From Pseudomonas brassicacearum subsp. brassicacearum (lineage in GTDB: Bacteria > Pseudomonadota > Gammaproteobacteria > Pseudomonadales > Pseudomonadaceae): a DNA stretch of 64,000 nucleotides. Below are positions 40,974 through 50,600 of this stretch, one piece after another. Under the pieces are notes generated by a model. It saw only the letters and a program-made list of their open reading frames with translations. It did no database searches and had not been told where the DNA came from. The position numbers were made by a program, and so were the translations under genes. Numbering within the stretch: position 1 is the first letter of the stretch; each line of letters begins with the position of its first letter. The stretch is from assembly GCF_008801605.1 (NCBI RefSeq), contig NZ_VZPJ01000005.1:186001-250000 (forward strand). Reading direction: 5' to 3'.

Positions 40974-42350
40974 TTACACGCCGCCGGCGGTGAGCTTCTC
41001 CGGGTCCAGCAGGACTTCGAGTTCGCTGCGTGTCAGGTCGGTGTGCTCCAGGGCGACATCGATGACCGGCCGACCTTGCTGGTAAGCCTTCTTGGCGATT
41101 TCAGCGGCCTTCTGGTAACCGATGATGGGATTGAGCGCGGTCACCAGGATCGGGTTGCGCGACAACGCTTCCTTGAGCCGTGCCTCGTTGACCTTGAAGG
41201 TGGCGATGGCCTTGTCCGCCAGCAAGCGGCTGGCGGTGGACATCAAGGCGATGCTGCTCAGCAGGTTCTGGGCGATGATCGGTAGCATCACGTTCAATTC
41301 GAAGTTGCCCGATTGACCGGCGATAGTGATCACCGTGTCGTTGCCAATCACTTGGGCCGCCACCATCGCGGTGGCTTCAGGAATGACCGGGTTGACCTTG
41401 CCGGGCATGATCGAGGAGCCCGGTTGCAAGCCTTCGAGCTCGATCTCGCCCAGGCCTGCCAGCGGCCCGGAATTCATCCAGCGCAGGTCGTTGGCGATTT
41501 TCATCAGCGACACGGCGGTGGTCTTGAGCTGCCCGGAAACCGCTACGGCGGTGTCTTGGGAGCCAATCAGCGCGAACAGATTCTTGCCCGGGGTGAATTG
41601 CACCTGGGTCAATTGCGTCAGTTGTTGACTGAACAGCTCGGCGAAACGTGGATGGGCATTGACCCCGGTGCCGACCGCCGTACCGCCCTGGGCCAGGGAT
41701 TGCAGGCTCGGCAGCACATCCTCCAAGTGGCCGATATTGGCCTTGAGCTGCTGCGCCCAACCATCGAGCACCTGGCTCAGGCGCACCGGCATGGCATCCA
41801 TCAGATGGGTGCGACCCGTCTTGATGAATGGGTGGACCTCTTCGGCCTTGCGCTCGATCACCTGCACCAGGTGCGACAGCGCCGGCAGCAGTTGCTCATG
41901 CAAGGCCAGCGCCGCGCTGACATGAATGCTGGTGGGGATGATGTCGTTGCTGCTCTGGCCGCAATTGACGTGGTCGTTCGGATTGACCGTTTCCCCCAGC
42001 AGACGACTGGCGAGGGTGGCGATCACTTCGTTGGCGTTCATGTTGGAGCTGGTGCCGGAGCCGGTCTGGAAGATATCCACTGGGAAATGGTCCATGAAAC
42101 GGCCTTCGAGCAGCCCCAGGGACGCATCGACAATGGCCTTGCCCTGGGCTGCGCTGATTTGTTCCAGCTCTACGTTGGCCCGGGCGGCAGCAGCCTTGGC
42201 CAGGATCAGGGCGCGGATGAACTGTGCCGGCATACGCTGGCCACTGACCGGAAAGTTATCCACTGCGCGCTGGGTCTGGGCGCCATAGAGGGCATCCACC
42301 GGGACTTGCAGCTCGCCCATGCTGTCGCGTTCGATACGGGTATTACTCAT
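40974..42350 (-). CDS. fumC: Class II fumarate hydratase FumC
   Basis: 458 aa iron-independent fumarase that hydrates fumarate to malate, replacing the iron-sulfur fumarase under iron limitation. Signature GSSIMPGKVNPV (around 315) holds the catalytic serine loop; TGSGTSSNMNANEV and GRTHLMDAMPV bind substrate. Start at ATG 42350 (MSNTRIERDS); it overlaps the fagA stop by eight bases. Confidence 0.96.
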   Translation of the reverse strand: MSNTRIERDSMGELQVPVDALYGAQTQRAVDNFPVSGQRMPAQFIRALILAKAAAARANVELEQISAAQGKAIVDASLGLLEGRFMDHFPVDIFQTGSGTSSNMNANEVIATLASRLLGETVNPNDHVNCGQSSNDIIPTSIHVSAALALHEQLLPALSHLVQVIERKAEEVHPFIKTGRTHLMDAMPVRLSQVLDGWAQQLKANIGHLEDVLPSLQSLAQGGTAVGTGVNAHPRFAELFSQQLTQLTQVQFTPGKNLFALIGSQDTAVAVSGQLKTTAVSLMKIANDLRWMNSGPLAGLGEIELEGLQPGSSIMPGKVNPVIPEATAMVAAQVIGNDTVITIAGQSGNFELNVMLPIIAQNLLSSIALMSTASRLLADKAIATFKVNEARLKEALSRNPILVTALNPIIGYQKAAEIAKKAYQQGRPVIDVALEHTDLTRSELEVLLDPEKLTAGGV

Positions 42351-42738
42351 CGGGAGATCCTTGCACCAGTTCAATAAGAGGAATCGACGGCTCCAGGGCG
42401 CAGGTCGCCAGCGCCCAGGCATGGCTCTGCCAGCGCTTGAGGCGGCAGCGGCACAGTGATTGTTGTTCGAGCTCACGCAGAGGGCGCCAGGCCTGGTCGA
42501 GGCAGAGATTGCGCCAATGCCAGGGCAGCGCGACATCCAAGGCGGTATCGAGCAGCAGCCGGAACGCGGTCTCGGAGATCATCCATGGCGAAGTGACGGT
42601 GCAGCAGGCCAGATAGCGGCCCTCGGCCAGGTAGTGCTCGATCAACCGCGGCTCGTCCGGGTTCATCGCGCAACGGATCTGGCGGCTCATCCAGCGCCAG
42701 CTTTCAAGGTAGGGTTGTTCGTGCAGGGCAGAACTCAT
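42343..42738 (-). CDS. fagA: FagA-like protein, first gene of the iron-starvation operon
   Basis: 131 aa, no signal peptide, rich in Trp, Arg and Leu with several Cys. By order (fagA-fumC-orfX-sodA) it matches the Fur-associated gene A of Pseudomonas. Function unknown. A Fur-box-like site lies 17-35 bases upstream of the ATG, so it and its operon should be induced when iron is scarce. It overlaps fumC by eight bases. Confidence 0.85.
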   Translation of the reverse strand: MSSALHEQPYLESWRWMSRQIRCAMNPDEPRLIEHYLAEGRYLACCTVTSPWMISETAFRLLLDTALDVALPWHWRNLCLDQAWRPLRELEQQSLCRCRLKRWQSHAWALATCALEPSIPLIELVQGSPDE

Positions 42739-42754
42739 GACCGGGGCTCACTCG

Positions 42755-42786
42755 GCGAATGAGATTCATTATTAGATGATAATAAG
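42755..42786 (-). promoter_or_regulatory. Fur-box-like operator upstream of fagA
   Basis: On the minus strand AATAATGAATCTCATTCGC matches 13 of 19 positions of the Fur consensus GATAATGATAATCATTATC, and an adjoining AT-rich stretch (TTATTATCATC) adds a second partial box. It overlaps the region where the -10 box of fagA should lie, so iron-loaded Fur would block the promoter. Confidence 0.65.
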
Positions 42787-42818
42787 AAGCAACACAACTG
42801 TTAGACCGCACAAATTCA

Positions 42819-42913
42819 TTGTGGCGAGGGAGCTTGCTCCCGCTCGGTTGCGCAGCGACCGCAAGATCTTGGGGTCGCTTCGCGGCCCAGCGGGAGCAAG
42901 CTCCCTCGCCACA
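42819..42913. repeat. Large inverted REP pair
   Basis: TGTGGCGAGGGAGCTTGCTC is matched in reverse by GAGCAAGCTCCCTCGCCACA. The middle contains a GGTTGCGCAGCGACC hairpin. It is closely similar to the unit at 10684 but shorter in the centre. Confidence 0.8.
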
Positions 42914-42943
42914 AAAGCGCCTTCGCCACAGGATTTGCGGGTA

Positions 42944-42981
42944 CAAAAAAGGCGCGTCACCTCGTGGATGACGCGCCCTTT
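42944..42981 (-). terminator. Rho-independent terminator of pmbA
   Basis: GGCGCGTCA (42951-42959) and TGACGCGCC (42969-42977) form a perfect 9-bp stem followed on the minus strand by six T. It is 15 bases past the pmbA stop. Confidence 0.9.
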
Positions 42982-42995
42982 TCAAGCGGTGAGCG

Positions 42996-44342
42996 TTAGC
43001 TACCTGCCACCGTCATCCGCTCGATCAGCACCGAACCGGTGCGGATGTTGCTGCGCAGTTCCAGATCGTTGCCCACGGCCACGATCTGCTTGAACATGTC
43101 ACGCATGTTCCCGGCGATGGTCACTTCCTGGACCGGGAACTGGATCTCGCCGTTCTCGACCCAGAAACCCGCCGCGCCACGGGAATAGTCCCCGGTAACC
43201 ATGTTCAGGCCGTGGCCCATCAGTTCGGTCACCAGCAGGCCACGACCCATGCGCCGCAGCAGGGCCGCCTGGTCTTCTTCGCCATGGGTCACGAACAGGT
43301 TATGCACGCCACCGGCATTGGCGGTGCTCGGCATACCGAGCTTGCGGCCCGAATAGGTGCCGAGGATGTAGGACACCAACTCGCCGTTTTCCACGAACGG
43401 CTTGGCGTAGGTGGCCAGGCCGTCGCCATCGAACGCCGAGCTGCCCATGGCCTGCATCAGGTGCGGACGCTCGTCGATGGTCATCCATTCCGGGAACAGT
43501 TTCTGGCCCAGCGCGCCCTCGAGGAACGACGACTTGCGGTACAGGTTGCCGCCGGACACCGCCGACAGGAAGCTGCCGAACAGGCCGCCGGCCAGCTCGG
43601 CCGAAAACAGCACCGGCACTTCGCAGGTCGGCACCGGCCGCGCGCCCAGGCGGCTGGCCGCCCGTTGCGCGGCTTTCTGGCCAATGCTCACCGGGTCCGC
43701 CAGCAGGGTGCCTTGGCGGTTCACGTCGTACCAGTAGTCACGCTGCATCTGGCCGTTGGCCTCGGCGATCATCACGCAACTGAGACTGTGGCGGGTCGAT
43801 GCATAACCGCCGATAAAACCGTGGCTGTTGCCGTAGACCCGGCAGCCCTGGTGGGTATTGAGCGTCGTGCCGTCGGCGTTCTTGATGCGACTGTCGGCCT
43901 CGAATGCCGCGGCTTCGCAACGCAGTGCCTGTTCGATGGCCTGCTCGGGGGTGATGTCCCAGGCGTGGAACAGGTCGAAGTCGCGCAGTTCCTTGCACAT
44001 CAGCGCGGCATCAGCCAGGCCCGAGGCTTCGTCTTCGGAGGTGTGCTGGGCAATCGCCAGTGCCGCGGCGACGGTTTCGCGAATGGCCTCCGGGCCGCTC
44101 GCCGAAGTGCTGGCCGAGCCCTTGCGCTGGCCTACGTACAAGGTGATGCCAAAGCCCTGGTCGCGATTGAATTCGACGGTTTCCACCTCGCGCTGGCGCA
44201 CCGACGTCGACAGGCCCTGCTCCAGCGATACGGCCACTTCACAGGCACTGGCGCCCTGGCGCTTGGCCTCGGCGAGGATCTGCTCGACTTGTTCCTGCAG
44301 TGCCGGCAATGCCTGCGGGCCGACGCTTTGAACTGCACTCAT
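42996..44342 (-). CDS. pmbA: Metalloprotease-associated protein PmbA (TldE)
   Basis: 448 aa, partner of TldD. The TldD/E heterodimer degrades unfolded peptides and matures some antibiotics and CcdA; PmbA has lost the zinc HExxxH motif and is the non-catalytic subunit. Recognised by GFGITLYVGQRKGSASTS (in part: FGITLYVGQRKGSAS) and GDYSRGAAGFWVENGEI (in part: DYSRGAAGFWVENG). Start at ATG 44342 behind GGAGAA; a GTG four codons upstream is less likely. tldD is encoded separately 800 bases away, with darP between. Confidence 0.93.
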   Translation of the reverse strand: MSAVQSVGPQALPALQEQVEQILAEAKRQGASACEVAVSLEQGLSTSVRQREVETVEFNRDQGFGITLYVGQRKGSASTSASGPEAIRETVAAALAIAQHTSEDEASGLADAALMCKELRDFDLFHAWDITPEQAIEQALRCEAAAFEADSRIKNADGTTLNTHQGCRVYGNSHGFIGGYASTRHSLSCVMIAEANGQMQRDYWYDVNRQGTLLADPVSIGQKAAQRAASRLGARPVPTCEVPVLFSAELAGGLFGSFLSAVSGGNLYRKSSFLEGALGQKLFPEWMTIDERPHLMQAMGSSAFDGDGLATYAKPFVENGELVSYILGTYSGRKLGMPSTANAGGVHNLFVTHGEEDQAALLRRMGRGLLVTELMGHGLNMVTGDYSRGAAGFWVENGEIQFPVQEVTIAGNMRDMFKQIVAVGNDLELRSNIRTGSVLIERMTVAGS

Positions 44343-44378
44343 GGTGTTCTCCACTCAAATTCTTCTTTCGGTTAAGGC

Positions 44379-44515
44379 TTTGTACGTAAAGTGCCTGCGC
44401 GACGATCATGCTGCGTTGAAAACAGGCTCGGAATGCTCATTTACAACCAGTAAACTCCGCTTCCTCGCCTGTTTTCGCCTTGCCTGATCGCCGCTCGGCG
44501 ACTTTTCGTACAAAC
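44379..44515 (-). repeat. ~120-bp nested palindromic element, copy B
   Basis: The core 44388-44505 is 110 of 118 bases identical to copy A at 26688-26805. Here the terminal inverted repeats extend further: TTTGTACG at the left and CGTACAAA at the right. The inner AAAACAGGC/GCCTGTTTT stem is kept, and the apex is TTTAC/GTAAA instead of TTGAC/GTCAA. It lies between the divergent pmbA and darP genes, about 40 bases upstream of pmbA. Confidence 0.85.
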
Positions 44516-44594
44516 CCTTGGCCTTCGAGCGACCGGGCCGGACAAGCGGCCCCCGACTGGTTATCATGGCGGCGTTTCTTTGCGGACTGCCACC

Positions 44595-45119
44595 ATGGTT
44601 GATTCTTACGACGACTCCCTCTACGAGGGTGAAAAAAGCAAATCCCAGGTCAAACGCGAGCTGCATGCTCTGGTTGACCTCGGCGAGCGCCTGACAACAC
44701 TCAAGCCTGACTTGCTGGCCAAACTGCCTTTGACCGACGCCTTGCGCCGGGCCCTGGCCGATGCGCCCAAGCACACCGCGAATATCGCGCGTAAACGGCA
44801 CCTGCAATTCATCGGCAAACTGATGCGCGATCAGGACACTGACGCCATCCTGGTCCTGCTCGATCAACTCGATGCCTCCACCCGGCAGTACAACGAACGT
44901 TTCCACAACCTGGAGCGCTGGCGCGATCGCTTGATCGCAGGCGACGACGGCGTGCTGGAAAAATTCGTCATCGACTACCCGGAGGCTGACCGTCAGCAAT
45001 TGCGCTCCCTGATCCGTCAGGCCCAGCACGAACTGGCACAGAACAAGCCACCGGCCTCGAGCCGTAAAATCTTCAAGTACATCCGTGAGCTGGACGAAAC
45101 CCAACGCGGCCTGCGCTGA
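44595..45119 (+). CDS. darP: Ribosome-associated protein DarP (YjgA, DUF615)
   Basis: 174 aa, highly charged helical protein that binds the 50S subunit and helps assembly of its peptidyl-transferase centre. The family stretch [19 protein letters not shown] is at about 14-32, and [14 protein letters not shown] follows at 70-83. Start at ATG 44595 (MVDSYDDSL); five further codons upstream are open but not family-like. Convergent with tldD. Confidence 0.92.
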   Translation: MVDSYDDSLYEGEKSKSQVKRELHALVDLGERLTTLKPDLLAKLPLTDALRRALADAPKHTANIARKRHLQFIGKLMRDQDTDAILVLLDQLDASTRQYNERFHNLERWRDRLIAGDDGVLEKFVIDYPEADRQQLRSLIRQAQHELAQNKPPASSRKIFKYIRELDETQRGLR

Positions 45120-45130
45120 GTAACGCCCAC

Positions 45131-45155
45131 GGGTGGAGGCCCTTGCACTCCACCC
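45131..45155. terminator. Hairpin between convergent darP and tldD
   Basis: GGGTGGAG (45131-45138) and CTCCACCC (45148-45155) pair around nine bases. There is no T-tract on either side, so it is at best a weak bidirectional end. Confidence 0.35.
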
Positions 45156-45165
45156 GATGCTCCGG

Positions 45166-46608
45166 TCATGCGCCCGTGCCACCCACGGTAATCGCATCGA
45201 TCTTCAGGGTCGGCTGGCCGACGCCCACTGGCACCGATTGCCCATCCTTGCCGCACGTGCCCACACCGCTGTCCAGCGCCAGGTCGTTACCGACCATCGA
45301 CACCTTGCTCATCGCCTCCGGCCCGTTGCCGATCAGGGTCGCGCCCTTGACCGGTGCGGTGATCTTGCCGTCTTCGATCAGGTAGGCCTCGCTGGTGGAG
45401 AACACGAACTTGCCGCTGGTGATGTCCACCTGGCCGCCGCCGAGGTTGGCGCAATAGATGCCTTTTTTCACCGAGGCGATGATTTCCGCCGGATCGCTTT
45501 GGCCACCGAGCATGTAGGTGTTGGTCATGCGCGGCATCGGCAGGTGCGCATAGGATTCACGACGACCGTTGCCAGTGCGGGCCACGCCCATCAGCCGGGC
45601 ATTGAGCTTGTCCTGCATGTAGCCCTTGAGCACACCGTTCTCGATCAGCGTGGTGCATTCGGTCGGGGTACCTTCATCGTCGACGCTCAGGGAGCCACGA
45701 CGCCCGGCCAGGGTGCCGTCATCGACAATGGTGCAGAGTTTCGAGGCGACCATTTCCCCCATGCGCCCACTGTAGGCCGAGCTGCCCTTGCGGTTGAAAT
45801 CGCCTTCCAGGCCGTGGCCGACTGCTTCGTGCAGCAGCACGCCGGACCAGCCGGACCCCAGCACCACCGGCAACGTACCGGCCGGGGCCGGAATGGCCTC
45901 CAGGTTGACCAGCGCCTGACGCAGCGCTTCGCGGGCGTAGCCCATGGCGCGGTCTTCGCTGAGGAAATAACGGTAATCAGTGCGCCCGCCACCGCCATGG
46001 CCGCCGCGCTCACGGCGACCGTTCTGCTCGACGATCACGCTGACGTTGAACCGCACCAGCGGCCGCACGTCCGCCGCCAGGCCGCCGTCGGTGGACGCCA
46101 CCAGGATCCGTTCCCAGACCCCGGCCATGCTGACCGACACTTGCTGGATACGCGGGTCGAGGGCACGGGTGGCGACGTCGATGCGCTTGAGCAGCTCGAC
46201 TTTTTCGGCGCGGCTCATGACTTCCAGCGGGTTATCCGGCGCATACAACTGCGCCACGTCCTGGCTGCTGAACGCCTGGACCGTGCCGTTCTGCCCGGCA
46301 CGGGAGATCGAGCGGGCCGCACGGGCAGCAGCGCCGAGGGCTTCGAGGGTGATGGCGTTGCTGTAGGCAAAACCGGTCTTTTCCCCGGACTGGGCGCGCA
46401 CGCCCACGCCCTGGTCGAGGTTGAAACTGCCTTCCTTGACGATGCCGTCTTCCAAGGACCAGGACTCGGAGATCTGCCCTTGGAAATACAGGTCGGCCGC
46501 ATCGATGCCCGGGCCGGCCAGGTCGCCCAGCACGCCTTGCAGGCTTTCGAGGGTCACGCCGCCGGGGGCTAGAAGGTGTTCACTGACTGAGGACAACAAC
46601 CCGCTCAT
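45166..46608 (-). CDS. tldD: Metalloprotease TldD
   Basis: 480 aa, catalytic subunit of the TldD/E protease. The zinc motif HEAVGH is at 260-265 with [16 protein letters not shown] after it, and a later Cys ligand in [19 protein letters not shown] (in part: [11 protein letters not shown]). The start lies five bases after the stop of the nitrilase-like gene, so the two are one operon. Confidence 0.96.
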   Translation of the reverse strand: MSGLLSSVSEHLLAPGGVTLESLQGVLGDLAGPGIDAADLYFQGQISESWSLEDGIVKEGSFNLDQGVGVRAQSGEKTGFAYSNAITLEALGAAARAARSISRAGQNGTVQAFSSQDVAQLYAPDNPLEVMSRAEKVELLKRIDVATRALDPRIQQVSVSMAGVWERILVASTDGGLAADVRPLVRFNVSVIVEQNGRRERGGHGGGGRTDYRYFLSEDRAMGYAREALRQALVNLEAIPAPAGTLPVVLGSGWSGVLLHEAVGHGLEGDFNRKGSSAYSGRMGEMVASKLCTIVDDGTLAGRRGSLSVDDEGTPTECTTLIENGVLKGYMQDKLNARLMGVARTGNGRRESYAHLPMPRMTNTYMLGGQSDPAEIIASVKKGIYCANLGGGQVDITSGKFVFSTSEAYLIEDGKITAPVKGATLIGNGPEAMSKVSMVGNDLALDSGVGTCGKDGQSVPVGVGQPTLKIDAITVGGTGA

Positions 46609-46613
46609 ATGAT

Positions 46614-47477
46614 TTACGCCTTGAATTCGTCGTCTTGGACAGGCCGCTGTCGAGCGCCCTGCGAGAAAAAGCGCCGATGGCTGGCCACCGGCATGCGCGC
46701 CCGGATGGACGCCTGTTCGCTGCTGTCACGCTCGGCCAGCAGCACGGCCTCACCTTGATCCTGTTGTGCCAGCACACGGCCCCACGGATCGACAATCGCG
46801 GCATGGCCAAAGGTTTCCCGCGGCCCCGGATGCACGCCGCCCTGGGCGGCCGCCAGCACGTAGCACTGGGTCTCGATGGCCCGGGCGCGAATCAGCACCT
46901 CCCAATGGGCCGCGCCGGTCACCGCGGTAAACGCCGACGGCGCCGTGATCAGTTCGGCCCCGGCAGCCCGCAGCTCGCTGTAGAGCTCCGGGAACCGCAA
47001 GTCATAACAGACCGTCAGGCCCACCCGGCCCACGGGGGTATCGGCAACCACCACGTTAGCGCCATAAGCATAGTCATCCGACTCGCGATAGCGCCCGCGA
47101 TTGTCCGCCACATCCACATCGAACAGGTGCAGCTTGTCGTAGCGCGCCACGATCTGCCCCTGATCGTCGACCAGCAACGAACAGGCATGGGACCTGGCCT
47201 CGGGCTGGTCCACCGGTGGCAACGGCAACGTGCCGGCCACAATCCATAACTTGAGGTCTCGGGCGACCTGTTTCAACCAGGGCAGGATCGGTCCCTGACC
47301 AAAGGCTTCGGCTCGACCGATATCGGCAATGTCCCGCCGTCCCATCGCGGCGAAATTCTCCGGCAGCACGGCCAGCCTGGCACCGCCTGCGGCAGCCTGC
47401 TCCAGCAGCACACGGGCACGAGCCAGGTTGGCGAGCACATCGCTTTGGCTGACCATTTGAATCACTGCGACTGGCAT
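46614..47477 (-). CDS. Carbon-nitrogen hydrolase (Nit2/omega-amidase-like)
   Basis: 287 aa. The Glu-Lys-Cys triad of nitrilase-superfamily amidases is visible: Glu in LPENFAAMG, Lys in [11 protein letters not shown] and Cys in [14 protein letters not shown]. Close relatives hydrolyse deaminated glutathione or omega-amides such as 2-oxoglutaramate (metabolite repair). Start at ATG 47477 ([10 protein letters not shown]) after GGAGG. It sits between yhdP and tldD as in other pseudomonads. Confidence 0.9.
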   Translation of the reverse strand: MPVAVIQMVSQSDVLANLARARVLLEQAAAGGARLAVLPENFAAMGRRDIADIGRAEAFGQGPILPWLKQVARDLKLWIVAGTLPLPPVDQPEARSHACSLLVDDQGQIVARYDKLHLFDVDVADNRGRYRESDDYAYGANVVVADTPVGRVGLTVCYDLRFPELYSELRAAGAELITAPSAFTAVTGAAHWEVLIRARAIETQCYVLAAAQGGVHPGPRETFGHAAIVDPWGRVLAQQDQGEAVLLAERDSSEQASIRARMPVASHRRFFSQGARQRPVQDDEFKA

Positions 47478-47513
47478 GGCTCCTCCCTCTTTTTTATCCT
47501 CGCCCAAGGCGGC

Positions 47514-47606
47514 AGTGGGAGCAAAGCTTGCTCGCGATGAGGCAGGTACATCCAACATATAGGCTGACTGATACACCGCAATCGCGAGCAAGCTTTGCTC
47601 CCACAG
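47514..47606. repeat. Inverted REP pair within the yhdP-nit interval
   Basis: AGTGGGAGCAAAGCTTGCTC (from 47514) is matched in reverse by GAGCAAGCTTTGCTCCCACA (ending 47606). A further partial GCTCCCACAA follows. It separates yhdP from the nitrilase-like gene on the same strand and could insulate the two. Confidence 0.8.
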
Positions 47607-47639
47607 GCCCGCTCCCACAAGGGAGTTGGCGTCGAACTG

Positions 47640-50600
47640 TCAAAACGGCTTGTCGAAGGTGATCTTCGGCTCTTTCCACGGCCCCTTGACGTCGTATCTT
47701 ACGCTGGCAAAGCGCGCCACGCGGTCACCGATCAGTTTGTCGATCAGAAACAGCGCCCCACCCACCGCCGGTGCGCCAACGATCAGCGCGGCGATTGGCA
47801 GGTTATTGGTCACCGGCAGCGTCACCAGCAGCTTGGCGTCGACACGATCGGCCACCATGTCCAGCGTACCGTTGAGCTCCAGGTTGCTCGACGGCCCGGT
47901 CAGGGTAATGGGTTCGCGGGTTACGTAGACACCGTCGCTCGCTACCAACAGCCCCTTGACCCGGTCGTAGCTCAACCCCTTGCCGAACAGGTCGGAGAAG
48001 TCCAGGCGCAAGCGTCGGCCGATGGAATTGAAGTTCAGCAGGCCAAATACCCGCAGCGCCTGGGCGCTGCCTTCCACTTCGACAAACTGGCCCTTGCTCA
48101 GCGACGCGTCGAGGCTGCCGGAAAAGCGCTTGGTGGCGACCCACGCCGGCGAGCCGGGCCAGCGGCCGTCGACATCCAGACGGAATGTCTGGCTGGTCAC
48201 GCTCGGGGCATAACCCCAGCCCTTGAGCACGTCGCCCAGGTTCTTGCCGCCGATACGGCCCTTGTACCAACTGCTGGTGGAACCGGGCGTACCTTCCCAA
48301 CCACCACTGCCGTTCAACACCATGCCCTTGAGGCCCATGTCCAGATCGTTCAACGCGATGCCCTTGGCGGTCGGTCGCACTTTCAGCGACCACGCACCGA
48401 TGAGATCAGGGCCCTGGAACAGTTTGTCGATGGCAATATCCATGGCCGGGATTTTGCCGGGATCGACCGACGCCAACGGGTCCGGAGAGTTTTCATCCGC
48501 CTGGACCGTCGGGTCTGTGGCCGGCAGGCGCACATAATCAAGCTTGATACCAATCGGGGCGGCCTTCGCATCCGGCAGGCTGACGTCGCCCTTGGCCTGC
48601 TGACTGTCAAGCCGCAAGGCCCAGGCGTCCGGCTTGCGGTCCAACTGCACCGATGCCTGGTCCAGGGTCGTGCCCATGGCCGTGAGCTTGCCGACGGTCA
48701 GATCGACGCTGTTGAGCAGTTGCTTGGCACTGCCGCCCGGATCCTGGCCCGCGTACTTGTTCACCAGGTCCTGCCAGGGACTTACGTCCAGTTCCGACAG
48801 TTTGCCACGCAGTCGCAGCCCCTTGGCCCCGGGCAGAACGGCATCGCTGGCACCCAGCAATAATTCGCCACGACCGTCGGCGATTTTCCCGCTCGGCGCG
48901 GCGTAAGTGAAACTGGCCAGGTCGCCATAATTGACCCAGTAACGGCGCTCCGGCCCTTGCAGGGTCATGCGAAACACCGTGTCGCGCCCTACATCGGCAG
49001 TCATGCCGAAGGGTGCTGGCAGGTCCACCGCCACGCCCTTGAGGTTGGAACTGACCGACAATTGGCTGTCGGCGCCGTCCAGGATCACTTGCAACTGGTA
49101 GGGCACGACACCGGATACCGGCAACGGCTGGGTGACATTCAGCCAACTGGTGAGTTTCTTGATCTCCACCTGCCCGGACGCCGCGACCCGTGTGTTGAGC
49201 GCTCCGGCGCGGCCCTCGGCGAAAATCTGCGCGGTCACGGGCCGGTCGAATGCCCGGGCACTGATGCCCTTGCCGCTCAAGCCCTTGTTGCTGTCGAAGC
49301 GGAAATCGCCCTTGAGTTGGGTCAGTTCCAATATCGGCTCGCTGAGCTTGAGACGGGCCTTGTCGGTGGCGAAGTCCACCAGGATCTTCGGTTGCTCGCC
49401 TTTGACCAGGGGAATGTCGAGCTTCACGCTGCCTTGCAGGTCGCCCTCGCCCTCCCAGCCGGCGAATGTCTCGGCGGTCCCGATCGGCGCGGTCTGGAGG
49501 ATTTTCAAACCGTCGCCCAGTCCTCCGGCGAACCCGCCGTCCAGAAACAGATGAACACTCTGCCCGCTGGGTACATGGGGAATGTTCACCGAAACATCCT
49601 TGACCTGGGTATCGAGCAATTGTCCCTGGCTGGCGAAGATGCGCACACCACTGTCTTCGACGAAGACATCGCCGCTGACCTTGCTGACCGAAGGCCAGCC
49701 CGGCTGGAACGCCAATTCGGCGTCATGCACCTTGAAAAACAGGCTGATGCTGCGCGCCGCATCCTCGGCACCGTGATTGAGCGAGCCTTGATACTGGAAA
49801 AAGCCTTCGTCCACCGCGCCCTTGACGATGGCCGTGCGCAGCCACTCATCCAGCGCCGGGCTGAGGACCGCTGGCAGGTACTTGGCGGTATAGCGTCCGT
49901 CACCGTCCACCAGGCCGACCCGCAGGTCCATGTAGTCTTCCTGGCTGTGGTCGAAATGCAGGCGGATCAGGAAGTCGCCGGCAATCCGGCCCTCCTCGCC
50001 CAGCACCTTCAAATACGGCGCGATCAGGGTGAAGCCTTGCTTGTCGAGCTTCCAGGTCAACCGGGCGTTGGCCTGCAGGTACTGCCAGGGCTTGGCGAAA
50101 ATCGGGTCCAGGTGCAGGGAAAAATCCTTGCTGTCCATGCGCAGCTCGCCGCCACCGAGGTCGCCGCTCAGGCTCCCCGATACGTTGCGCGCAGCCGGGG
50201 CGCCGCGATAGGCATCAAAGCCCACGGTGTCCAGGTTGGTGGCGAAGCTGATTTTCTGGTCACCAGTGTTCTGCGGCCGGTAGTCCAGCAGCACGTTGCG
50301 CAGGCCACCGGTCACCTTGAGACGGTCGATGGTCGTCGCCAGGCCTTCGGGCAACGGTGCCAGGGCATTGAGCAAAGGCGTCAGGGGGGTCAAGTCGAGG
50401 CGGTCGGCCTGCAGGTGCCAGCGCTCCTCGGCCTTTTCGGTGGCAGCACTCTGTTGCAGTTGCAGGCGCGATTCCCAGCGGGTTTCGCCCAGGTTCATCG
50501 CCAGGGAATCGAAGGTCGCGGTAAATCCCTGGTCGCCACGCTGGAAATATCCATTGAGCGCCAGGTTATGGATCTGCACCGGCTTGCGCTCGGCGTAGGC

